Part shown: positions 8,697-16,080 of the stretch, piece after piece
Position numbering within the stretch: position 1 is the first letter of the stretch
Layout of the letters: each line of letters starts with the position of its first letter
Origin: Dokdonia pacifica
GTDB taxonomy: Bacteria; Bacteroidota; Bacteroidia; Flavobacteriales; Flavobacteriaceae
Direction of reading: 5' to 3'
Assembly: GCF_900188275.1 (NCBI RefSeq)
Contig: NZ_FZNY01000003.1
Coordinates: forward strand, 62,001 to 126,000
DNA: 64,000 nt
Translations under genes and position numbers: made by a program
Notes under the pieces: model-generated
Database searches by the model: none
What the model saw: only the letters and a program-made list of their open reading frames with translations
What the model was told of the DNA's origin: nothing

Positions 8697-9205
8697 GTAA
8701 GATCATATTGCATGATGTAATCTGTCTGAATTTCGGCAATCATATCATATTGATGTGTGCCAGTGATCTTAAAACCACACCTTTTATAAAATCGAATTGC
8801 ATCTGGGTTTTCTTCCCAAACGCCTAACCAAATGTAGTTTTTTTCCAGTTTAAGTGCTTCAGAAATCGAAAAATCTATTGCTTTTTTTCCAAATCCCTTA
8901 CTTATGTATGGAGAATCTATATAAATACGTTCAATTTCAAGTCCGTTTTTATCCTGAAATTCTGTTTGTGCATTCCCTACATTTAGTTTGAGATAGCCAA
9001 CAATCGTATCTTTTTGTTTCAAAAAATACCAATAAGAATCTGGTGCTAAAAGTTGTTTTTCTAAATGCGCTTTCGCGAAAGCGTATACCACATATTTCTC
9101 TAACACACCAGGTTTGTTTTTATGAGCAAAAGCGTCTGTATATGTACGTATAGCTAATGAACGTAGGGTATCAATATCTTGTAAATGGATAGCGTGAAAT
9201 TGCAT
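8693..9205 (-). CDS. GNAT-family N-acetyltransferase
   Basis: It is an enzyme of about 170 residues of the GNAT fold. Motif A is visible as IERIYIDSPYISKGFGKKAIDF (acetyl-CoA pyrophosphate loop), and motif B as NPDAIRFYKRCGF near the C terminus. The start at 9205 (MQFHAIHLQD) is chosen because the upstream in-frame ATG would overlap the preceding gene. It starts 2 nt after the CPBP gene stop and overlaps sdaA by 4 nt, so all three are one operon. A full palindrome copy is read as YAFAKAH in a helix before motif A. The acceptor substrate is unknown. Confidence 0.88.
   Translation of the reverse strand: MQFHAIHLQDIDTLRSLAIRTYTDAFAHKNKPGVLEKYVVYAFAKAHLEKQLLAPDSYWYFLKQKDTIVGYLKLNVGNAQTEFQDKNGLEIERIYIDSPYISKGFGKKAIDFSISEALKLEKNYIWLGVWEENPDAIRFYKRCGFKITGTHQYDMIAEIQTDYIMQYDLT
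9068..9083. repeat. 16-bp palindrome inside the GNAT gene
   Basis: Perfect core with C/G extensions, read as AFAKA. Confidence 0.9.
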
Positions 9206-9206
9206 C

Positions 9207-9911
9207 TTATAAAGATAAGGCAACCTGAGATAATAGACTTGTTTTTTCACTTGCCCATATCCCGATTCCTACTACAAAGGCATTGTTCATAAAATGGAGC
9301 CCCATAGACCAAATGAGTCCTTGATTCTTAATCTTGATCCAACCCATCATAAATCCTGAAATGATACGTGGTACAATAAGAACAAATAAGGCTAGATCAA
9401 TCACAAAAGTGTCTACATAATTATTAATATGTACAAGCCCAAAAATGATAGAGACAAACACTAACATGACGGTTAGGTGTTTATGAAGAAAATTACGTAA
9501 TCGTACTGTTTTTTGCTCTGTAATCAGGTGTTTTAAAATATAGTATATCGTAAAGAGAAGTACGGCCCCAAAGGCAAGTATGATTCCCCAATGGATATCT
9601 TTAGGAAGAAAACGAAGTCCTATAAAAACGGGCCACGAGCTTATAAATAATATAAGATCTGTATGCGTAGGTTTAATGAGTGTGCGGAACATCATTTCTT
9701 CTACGATGGGCGCAAAAATACAGGCCAACACAAAAAGTTTAAAAGGGTTGTTTTGTAAAAGATCATTTAGGGTTGAATCTTCATAAGTATCTGTTTTGAG
9801 CTCAGGAATCCAAAAGCTACATACGCCAATAATGATAAAAAAGAGGATGTATAATCCCCACATTTTTAAAAATGTTTTAAAAAGAAGACGTGTTTTTTGG
9901 CTAGAGGTCAT
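9207..9911 (-). CDS. CPBP-family intramembrane glutamic protease
   Basis: It is a 234-residue membrane protein with about six hydrophobic helices. The CPBP (Abi/Rce1-like) motifs are present in order: EExxxR as VEEMMFR (near residue 70), FGLVHINN, and HFMNNAF near the C terminus. These provide the catalytic Glu and His residues. The family ranges from prenyl-protein proteases to bacteriocin self-immunity, and the role here is unknown. It is the first gene of the CPBP-GNAT-sdaA operon and diverges from the umuDC-like operon. Confidence 0.88.
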   Translation of the reverse strand: MTSSQKTRLLFKTFLKMWGLYILFFIIIGVCSFWIPELKTDTYEDSTLNDLLQNNPFKLFVLACIFAPIVEEMMFRTLIKPTHTDLILFISSWPVFIGLRFLPKDIHWGIILAFGAVLLFTIYYILKHLITEQKTVRLRNFLHKHLTVMLVFVSIIFGLVHINNYVDTFVIDLALFVLIVPRIISGFMMGWIKIKNQGLIWSMGLHFMNNAFVVGIGIWASEKTSLLSQVALSL

Positions 9912-10007
9912 ATAGTTACTTTGATTGTAGCATTAGTATACGAAAGTATCAAAATGTTACTAATGGAATTATTCTTTATTATTGGAAAATTTCCATATTT
10001 TTACATC

Positions 10008-10376
10008 ATGGAAATTGGAGCATCAGGAAAAGTTAAGCCTACGAAAGATCGTCATGAGGCAGAAGTGTCAAAACAGACAGGATTTCCTAGTGCAGCTACT
10101 CATTATATGGAAGCTCCTATTGATCTTAATGAAGAACTTTCTATTCATAAAGATGCAACATTTTATGTACGTGTACGTGGAGATGCTTGGAAAACGTTTT
10201 CCATTTTAGATAAAGATGTACTTATTATAGATAGATCATTACTACCCAATTTTGATGATTTGGCATTAGTTGTACAAGACGGAGGGTTTAAGGTGATACG
10301 TATTCCTTTTGATAAAACACAAGAGACGTTTGTTTTATGGGGTGTCATCACGTATATAATACATCATGTACGATGA
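10008..10376 (+). CDS. UmuD/S24-like protein lacking the catalytic dyad
   Basis: It is a 122-residue homologue of UmuD, the DNA polymerase V accessory subunit. Aligned with E. coli UmuD without gaps over residues 24-97, the cleavage region is kept (Thr24-Gly25 followed by FPSAA). The nucleophile Ser60 is Ala (GDAW instead of GDSM), and Lys97 is Ile (FKVI instead of FTVK). Self-cleavage by the known mechanism therefore looks impossible. The C terminus is shorter but keeps the WGVITYII strand. The start at 10008 is chosen because the upstream frame has no family similarity. It overlaps umuC by 4 nt (ATGA). Ser24-family DNA-binding regulators are an alternative, but there is no helix-turn-helix. 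Confidence 0.82.
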   Translation: MEIGASGKVKPTKDRHEAEVSKQTGFPSAATHYMEAPIDLNEELSIHKDATFYVRVRGDAWKTFSILDKDVLIIDRSLLPNFDDLALVVQDGGFKVIRIPFDKTQETFVLWGVITYIIHHVR

Positions 10377-11641
10377 TAGCGATGGTAGATTGTAATAGCT
10401 TTTATGCTTCATGTGAGCAGGTGTTTAGGCCTGATTTATGGGGAAAACCAGTCGTTGTATTAAGTAATAATGACGGGTGTATTATTGCAGCAAATAAAGA
10501 GGCAAAACAACTGGCTCATATTCCTATGTTTGAAGCCGTTTATAAAATCAAACATATTCTCATAGAAAATAAGGTAACTTTTTTTTCTTCCAATTATACC
10601 TTGTATGGAGAAATGTCACAACGAGTCATGAATATATTAGAGACATTTTCTCCTTCTGTAGAGGTCTATAGTATTGATGAGGCTTTTCTGGATGTAAAAG
10701 GATTATCATATATAGATATGCGTATGTATGGATTTGAGATTAAAGAGCGTATCTATAGGTATACTGGTTTGCCGGTAGGTGTAGGGATTGCTCCTACCAA
10801 AGTATTAGCTAAACTGGCCAATCGTATGGCAAAAAAAATTCCTAAACATGAGCATGTGTATGTTATGGATACCGATGCTAAACGTATAGCAGCATTGGAG
10901 TGGGCAGATATAGGTGATATATGGGGAATTGGAAGAAAACATGTAAAACGATTGCAAGCCATAGGTGTTTTTAAAGCGATAGATTTTGTCAAATTACCAC
11001 TAGCTTGGGTACGTAAAGAAATGACTGTAGTTGGAGAACGGTTATGGAAAGAGCTAAGAGGGGAGTCCTGTTTGGAGTTTATGGCAGTTCCTAATCCTAA
11101 AAAAGCGATTGGCACCGCAAAGTCCTTTGGTCAAAAATTGCCTGATTTAGGAAGAATAGAAGAGGCGTGTGCGTATTATATCACAGAAGTAGCAGAAGTA
11201 TTACGAGCACAAAAATCATGCGCTACCTATATACATGTAGCTGTGTATACAAATTATCATAGTACTATAGATAAGCAATATTCTAATCGTATCACAGTAA
11301 CGATGCCTATTCCTACTAATGATACATTTGCACTGATTGCACAAGCACGTAAGGCATTACATCATATTTACAAACCAGGATTTCGATATAAAAAAGTTGC
11401 TGTAAACTTGACAGGATTAATTCCAGAACATTATGTACAGGGAAATCTTTTTGAAAAGCGTTCTAAGATTTCAGACAGTAATCTGATGCATACGCTAGAT
11501 GTATTGAATAGAAAATTTGGGAAGACAACGGTTTCTTCTGCCATGATTGGAACCCGTGTCGAAGAGTGGGAACTGATTAAAAAGGAGCGAAGTCCTAGAT
11601 ATACGACACAGTGGCGAGAACTGATGAAAATAGGCGTATAA
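10373..11641 (+). CDS. umuC: Y-family DNA polymerase, UmuC type
   Basis: It is a 422-residue translesion DNA polymerase. The start MIAMVDCNSFYASCE supplies the first catalytic Asp (Asp6) and the steric-gate region. The second metal motif SIDEAF is at residues 100-105. The thumb HhH segment (WADIGDIWGIGRK) and the UmuC-type C-terminal region (NLFEKRSK) follow. The start overlaps the UmuD-like stop, so the pair is translationally coupled as in classical SOS operons. The polymerase looks intact while its partner lacks protease residues. Confidence 0.95.
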   Translation: MIAMVDCNSFYASCEQVFRPDLWGKPVVVLSNNDGCIIAANKEAKQLAHIPMFEAVYKIKHILIENKVTFFSSNYTLYGEMSQRVMNILETFSPSVEVYSIDEAFLDVKGLSYIDMRMYGFEIKERIYRYTGLPVGVGIAPTKVLAKLANRMAKKIPKHEHVYVMDTDAKRIAALEWADIGDIWGIGRKHVKRLQAIGVFKAIDFVKLPLAWVRKEMTVVGERLWKELRGESCLEFMAVPNPKKAIGTAKSFGQKLPDLGRIEEACAYYITEVAEVLRAQKSCATYIHVAVYTNYHSTIDKQYSNRITVTMPIPTNDTFALIAQARKALHHIYKPGFRYKKVAVNLTGLIPEHYVQGNLFEKRSKISDSNLMHTLDVLNRKFGKTTVSSAMIGTRVEEWELIKKERSPRYTTQWRELMKIGV

Positions 11642-11674
11642 AGGGATAAAACGATTTTTAAGATTGTTTTTTCT

Positions 11675-11688
11675 GCTTTCGCGAAAGC
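11675..11688. repeat. GCTTTCGCGAAAGC palindrome (intergenic)
   Basis: A perfect 14-bp core lies between umuC and dnaK, flanked by T-rich and A-rich sequence. It could also form a terminator-like hairpin for umuC. Confidence 0.9.
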
Positions 11689-11784
11689 AAAAAATGACAG
11701 CTTGTCAGCTTATAAGCAGTGGCATAATGATTGACTATTGTGTAGTGTAGAAAAATTTAAATAACACTTAAACACTATAATATA

Positions 11785-13704
11785 ATGAGTAAAATCATAG
11801 GAATTGACTTAGGAACTACCAATTCGTGCGTCGCTGTTATGGAAGGTAACGAGCCTACAGTGATCCCTAATGCTGAGGGTAAACGTACGACACCATCTGT
11901 AATTGCGTTTGTAGAAGGAGGAGAAATTAAAGTAGGAGATCCAGCAAAAAGACAAGCTGTAACAAACCCAACAAAAACCATCGCTTCTATCAAGCGTTTT
12001 ATGGGAAATAAATACAGTGAAAGCTCAAAAGAAGCAGAACGTTCTGCTTATAAAGTAGTAAAAGGAGATAACGATACACCTAGAGTAGATATAGATGGTC
12101 GTTTATATACACCACAAGAATTGTCTGCAATGACACTTCAGAAAATGAAGAAAACTGCAGAAGATTACTTAGGACAAGATGTAACACGTGCCGTAATTAC
12201 AGTACCAGCTTACTTTAATGACAGTCAACGTCAAGCAACAAAAGAAGCTGGAGAGATTGCAGGTCTTAAAGTAGAGCGTATTATTAACGAGCCTACAGCA
12301 GCAGCACTAGCATATGGACTTGATAAAAAAGATAGCGATCAAAAGATTGTAGTATTTGACTTTGGAGGAGGAACACATGATGTATCTATTCTAGAATTAG
12401 GAGATGGTGTATTTGAAGTACTTGCTACCGATGGAGATACACACTTAGGAGGAGATGATGTAGATCAAAAAATCATTAATTGGTTAGCAGAAGAGTTTAA
12501 AGCAGATGAAAGTATGGACCTACGTGAAGACCCAATGGCTTTACAACGTCTTAAAGAAGCTGCTGAGAAAGCAAAAATTGAACTTTCTTCTTCTACACAA
12601 ACAGAGATTAATTTACCATACGTAACAGCTACGGCAAGCGGGCCAAAGCACTTAGTACGTACATTAAGCCGTGCAAAGTTTGAAGCACTTATTGATGATT
12701 TAGTAAAAAGAACCATAGAGCCTTGCCAAACAGCACTTAAAGCGGCAGGATTAAGTACAGGAGATATTGATGAGATCATTCTAGTAGGAGGATCTACTCG
12801 TATCCCAGCAGTACAAGAAGCTGTAGAAAAATTCTTTGGAAAAGCACCTTCAAAAGGAGTAAACCCAGATGAGGTTGTAGCGGTAGGAGCTGCTATACAA
12901 GGGGGAGTACTTACAGGAGATGTGAAAGATGTATTACTTCTTGATGTAACACCACTTTCATTAGGTATTGAGACAATGGGGAATGTATTTACAAAACTTA
13001 TTGAAGCAAATACAACGATTCCTACTAAGAAATCACAAGTATTCTCAACAGCAGCAGATAATCAGCCATCAGTAGAGATCCATGTATTACAAGGAGAACG
13101 CGCTATGGCAGCAGATAATAAAACTATTGGACGTTTTCACCTTGATGGAATTCCACCAGCACAACGTGGTACACCACAAATTGAAGTAACATTTGATATT
13201 GATGCAAACGGAATTATCAAAGTAAGTGCTACAGATAAAGCGACAAACAAGTCTCAGGATATTCGTATTGAAGCATCATCAGGACTTACTGAAGATGAAA
13301 TCGCTAAGATGAAAGCAGAGGCTGAAGCAAATGCCGATGCAGATGCAAAAGCAAAAGAAACTGCAGATAAGATCAATGAAGCTGATGGAATGATTTTCCA
13401 AACAGAAAAGCAGTTAAAAGAATTTGGTGATAAATTATCTGATGATAAGAAAAAACCAATTGAAGATGCTCTTGCTGAATTAAAAACAGCTTTTGAAACA
13501 AAAGATGTAGATACTATTCAACCAAAGCTAGATGCTATCAATGAAGCATGGAAAGCAGCTTCTGAAGAAATGTATAAAGCACAAGCAGAAGCGCAAGGAG
13601 GAGATCAAGCGCAACCAGGACCTGATGCACAAGCAGGAGGAAATGCTGGAGCAGGAGATGAATCTAGCGATGTAGAAGATGTAGATTTTGAAGAAGTGAA
13701 GTAA
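11785..13704 (+). CDS. dnaK: Hsp70 chaperone DnaK
   Basis: It is a 639-residue ATP-dependent protein-folding chaperone. The nucleotide-binding domain shows [16 protein letters not shown], the [16 protein letters not shown] phosphate loop and [11 protein letters not shown]. The substrate-binding domain has [14 protein letters not shown] helical lid follows, and the protein ends in the acidic [11 protein letters not shown] tail. No dnaJ or grpE lies in the window. The 3' side has an unusual series of hairpins and two intrinsic terminators. Confidence 0.98.
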   Translation: MSKIIGIDLGTTNSCVAVMEGNEPTVIPNAEGKRTTPSVIAFVEGGEIKVGDPAKRQAVTNPTKTIASIKRFMGNKYSESSKEAERSAYKVVKGDNDTPRVDIDGRLYTPQELSAMTLQKMKKTAEDYLGQDVTRAVITVPAYFNDSQRQATKEAGEIAGLKVERIINEPTAAALAYGLDKKDSDQKIVVFDFGGGTHDVSILELGDGVFEVLATDGDTHLGGDDVDQKIINWLAEEFKADESMDLREDPMALQRLKEAAEKAKIELSSSTQTEINLPYVTATASGPKHLVRTLSRAKFEALIDDLVKRTIEPCQTALKAAGLSTGDIDEIILVGGSTRIPAVQEAVEKFFGKAPSKGVNPDEVVAVGAAIQGGVLTGDVKDVLLLDVTPLSLGIETMGNVFTKLIEANTTIPTKKSQVFSTAADNQPSVEIHVLQGERAMAADNKTIGRFHLDGIPPAQRGTPQIEVTFDIDANGIIKVSATDKATNKSQDIRIEASSGLTEDEIAKMKAEAEANADADAKAKETADKINEADGMIFQTEKQLKEFGDKLSDDKKKPIEDALAELKTAFETKDVDTIQPKLDAINEAWKAASEEMYKAQAEAQGGDQAQPGPDAQAGGNAGAGDESSDVEDVDFEEVK

Positions 13705-13713
13705 GTAGAGAAC

Positions 13714-13736
13714 CACTTTCGCTTTAAGCGAAAGTG
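13714..13736. repeat. 11-bp inverted repeat with CGCTTTAAGCG centre
   Basis: CACTTTCGCTT and its inverse complement flank a single T. It is the first palindrome of the duplicated post-dnaK unit. The same centre recurs at 13827-13845. Confidence 0.75.
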
Positions 13737-13748
13737 TGTGAATCACTT

Positions 13749-13768
13749 ATACCCACGTAGGTGGGTAT
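13749..13768. repeat. ATACCCAC/GTGGGTAT hairpin
   Basis: Perfect 8-bp arms lie around a GTAG tetraloop. It corresponds in position to the weaker CCCATGTGTGGG hairpin of the second unit (13861-13872). Confidence 0.7.
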
Positions 13769-13791
13769 CTTCACAGATTATGTATATAAAG

Positions 13792-13830
13792 CCTCTAGGT
13801 AGTATTAAACTATCTGGAGGTTTTTGTTTT
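13792..13830 (+). terminator. Intrinsic terminator 1 after dnaK
   Basis: CCTCTAGGTAGT (13792-13803) pairs, with two G-U pairs, with 13809-13820 and is followed by TTTTTGTTTT. Confidence 0.8.
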
Positions 13831-13845
13831 CGCTTTAAGCGAAAA
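13827..13845. repeat. TTTTCGCTT-T-AAGCGAAAA inverted repeat
   Basis: Perfect 9-bp arms surround one T. It starts the second post-dnaK unit and partly overlaps the T-run of terminator 1. Confidence 0.75.
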
Positions 13846-13890
13846 TAAATGAATTGATCTCCCATGTGTGGGCTGATCTTTGTAAGCTAT

Positions 13891-13927
13891 AATACCTCTA
13901 GGAAATATTTTTCTGGAGGTATTTTTT
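13891..13927 (+). terminator. Intrinsic terminator 2 after dnaK
   Basis: AATACCTCTAGGAAA (13891-13905) pairs with 13909-13923 through 15 pairs including two G-U, followed by a T-run. The stem shares CCTCTAGG/TCTGGAGG with terminator 1. Confidence 0.82.
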
Positions 13928-13934
13928 GTTTTCA

Positions 13935-13946
13935 GCTTTCGCGAAA
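13935..13946. repeat. GCTTTCGCGAAA palindrome, 12-bp form
   Basis: It matches 12 of the 14 core bases, immediately after terminator 2. Confidence 0.75.
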
Positions 13947-14173
13947 TGGTATACTTTGATTTTACCTCTCTAGAGTGACAATGTGCTTCTTTATTTTCGC
14001 GCTAAGCAAAATTCTTTTTTATCAAAAAAACTTTGTGTAAATATCTAGCGTTTTTTATTTTTTTTATTAATTTAACTGTCTAGTTTGCTGATAACTAATC
14101 CTACTAAATAAAATTATGAAAGTACATGATTTGGAAGTTTAATCATGGAAATATGATTTAATAGGATAGATTT

Positions 14174-15931
14174 ATGAAGTATTCTTACACTACTTTTTTA
14201 TTTTGTTTGTTATCGTCTTTATTCGGATATAGTCAAGTACTTTTTGAGGAGGTTTCGGAAGATGTAAATTTTAATTTTTCAAATGCTGTCTTTTTTGGAA
14301 CTGGAGTTTCTTTTTGTGATTTTGATAATGATGGATGGGATGATATCACAGTATCTGGAGATAATGGAGATTCTATAGGTTTTTTCAAAAATATAAATGG
14401 AATCTTTGAAGAAGTTACCTATGAATTAGATCAGCTCCCTATGTCTTTAAAACAAGCTGTTTGGATTGATTTTGATAATGACGGAGATAAAGATCTTTTT
14501 GTAGCTAGTGAAGAATATAAAAATAGACTCTACAGAAATGATGATTTTATCTTTACCGATATTACAGTAACGGCAGGCCTTCCTGATGTTGTTCTTCAAA
14601 CAAATAGCGGTTCTTGGGGGGACTATGATAATGATGGTGATTTGGATCTTTTTTTGAGTAATAGAGATTTAGATCAGGTCATACCAAATATGTTATTTAG
14701 AAATAATGGAGATGAAACCTTTGAAAATGTCAATGGACTATCTGGAATTGGAGATGTAAGTATGATTACGTTTCAAGGGACATTTTTTGATTATAATAAT
14801 GATGGATGGTTAGATATTTTCCTTATAAATGACAGAAAAGTTACTCCTAATATTTTATATCATAATAATGGTGATGGAACATTTACAGATATGACCCTAC
14901 AGGCAGAAGCAGGATATGTAATGGATGCTATGTCTGTAGGATTAGACGATTATAATGCAGATGGCTTTATAGATGTATATATAACGAATACTGCTTATGA
15001 TTCTAATTTTCCTGTTCCTGCAAATGCATTGATGAAGAATGACGGTGATGGTTCTTTTTCAGAAATAGCAACTTCATCGGGGGTAAGTTTTGATAGAATA
15101 TCTTGGGGAGCAAGTTTTATAGATATGGATAATAATGGAAGGCTTGATTTATATGTAAGTGGTGTTGATGATACAAATGACAATGGAGAGGTGTCAGCTG
15201 CTTTTTATTATCAAAATGAAAGTGAGTTATTTACAAGAGTCTTAAGCTATGGTTTTGAAACAGATTTAGCGCATTCTTTTGGAAATGCTTCAGGCGATTA
15301 TAATAATGATGGATATTTAGATCTTGTGGTAGCTAATAGAGAACCGTATACGTTTGACTTATGGAATAATAGGTATCATGAACTGGTACCTAATAATTGG
15401 TTAAAAGTACATCTTGAAGGAGTAGAGAGTAATCGTGATGGGTATGGATCTAGAATCGAGATTAGTGTAAATGGAGAAAAACAATATAGAGTCACTGCTA
15501 GTGTAGAAAGCTATTTAAGTCAAAATTCAGATACAGAGTCTTTTGGTGTGGAAGAGGCTAGTGTTATTGATTATGTAAAAATCACATGGTTAAGTGGTCA
15601 TGTAGATTTTATAGAAGATGTAGAGGTAAATCAAACACTTACGATTACAGAAGGAGAGTTTCCTTTGTCTTTAGAAGACCTAGAAAATAATTTTAAATTA
15701 CAAGTATATCCGAATCCTACAAGTGATATGGTTACTATAAAAGTTCCTAAAATTATTGGAGATCGTGATGAGATTAAAGTATATAATATCCTTGGGCAAT
15801 TAATAGCATCATACCCTATACAAAGTAATGAGATACAAGTATCTACTGACAACTTATATAAAGGGACTTACTTTGTATCCTACTTCACTAATAATCAACT
15901 TACGCAAACTACAAAGTTGATTAAATTATAA
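14174..15931 (+). CDS. Secreted CRTAC1/FG-GAP protein with T9SS sorting domain
   Basis: It is a 585-residue protein with a signal peptide (ends near FGYSQ). Residues about 40-400 hold repeated calcium-binding DxDNDGxxD motifs (FG-GAP/VCBS propeller, for example FDNDGWDDI and YDNDGDLDLF). Residues about 410-490 match the ASPIC/UnbV domain (NGEKQYR, TESFGVEE). Residues about 510-585 form a type A T9SS C-terminal domain with the motif VYPNPTSD. It should be exported by the Por system and be surface bound or released. It is close in sequence to the gene at 21851, so the two are paralogues. The substrate or partner is unknown. Confidence 0.9.
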   Translation: MKYSYTTFLFCLLSSLFGYSQVLFEEVSEDVNFNFSNAVFFGTGVSFCDFDNDGWDDITVSGDNGDSIGFFKNINGIFEEVTYELDQLPMSLKQAVWIDFDNDGDKDLFVASEEYKNRLYRNDDFIFTDITVTAGLPDVVLQTNSGSWGDYDNDGDLDLFLSNRDLDQVIPNMLFRNNGDETFENVNGLSGIGDVSMITFQGTFFDYNNDGWLDIFLINDRKVTPNILYHNNGDGTFTDMTLQAEAGYVMDAMSVGLDDYNADGFIDVYITNTAYDSNFPVPANALMKNDGDGSFSEIATSSGVSFDRISWGASFIDMDNNGRLDLYVSGVDDTNDNGEVSAAFYYQNESELFTRVLSYGFETDLAHSFGNASGDYNNDGYLDLVVANREPYTFDLWNNRYHELVPNNWLKVHLEGVESNRDGYGSRIEISVNGEKQYRVTASVESYLSQNSDTESFGVEEASVIDYVKITWLSGHVDFIEDVEVNQTLTITEGEFPLSLEDLENNFKLQVYPNPTSDMVTIKVPKIIGDRDEIKVYNILGQLIASYPIQSNEIQVSTDNLYKGTYFVSYFTNNQLTQTTKLIKL

Positions 15932-15979
15932 TGAATTATACACTATACTAGCCCCATGAATACATACTAATACGTATAT

Positions 15980-15999
15980 AATACGTGCTAGTACGTATT
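15980..15999. promoter_or_regulatory. AATACGT...TACGTATT imperfect palindrome
   Basis: It is a 20-bp dyad about 80 bp upstream of the P-domain lipoprotein gene, with an extra AATACGTAT half-site at 15969-15977. It matches 17 of 20 bases of the core of the perfect palindrome at 18330-18357, so it may be an operator shared by the two genes. Confidence 0.5.
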
Positions 16000-16080
16000 T
16001 CGAATAAAATAAATGCAGAGTAATTTTACAGTTTGAAAATATGTCATCAAAATACATATTTAACAACAAACTAATAAATT

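Larger units (their letters stand above)
13705..14173. other. Hairpin-rich region with a duplicated unit downstream of dnaK
   Basis: No gene is seen. Two diverged tandem units (about 13713-13826 and 13827-13934) each hold a TTTCGCTTTAAGCGAAA palindrome, a CCCAC/GTGGG-type or CCCA/TGGG hairpin and a CCTCTAGG...CTGGAGG terminator. A third, partial unit begins at the GCTTTCGCGAAA copy at 13935 and continues with CCTCTCTAGAG and TTTTCGCGCTAAGC. The last 150 bases are plain AT-rich sequence before the CRTAC1 gene. Confidence 0.65.

Noticed and set aside
6446-9911. CPBP protease with GNAT and small genes as a bacteriocin/immunity cluster
   Set aside because: There is no small precursor peptide with a double-Gly leader and no transporter. 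The operon continues into sdaA, a housekeeping enzyme.
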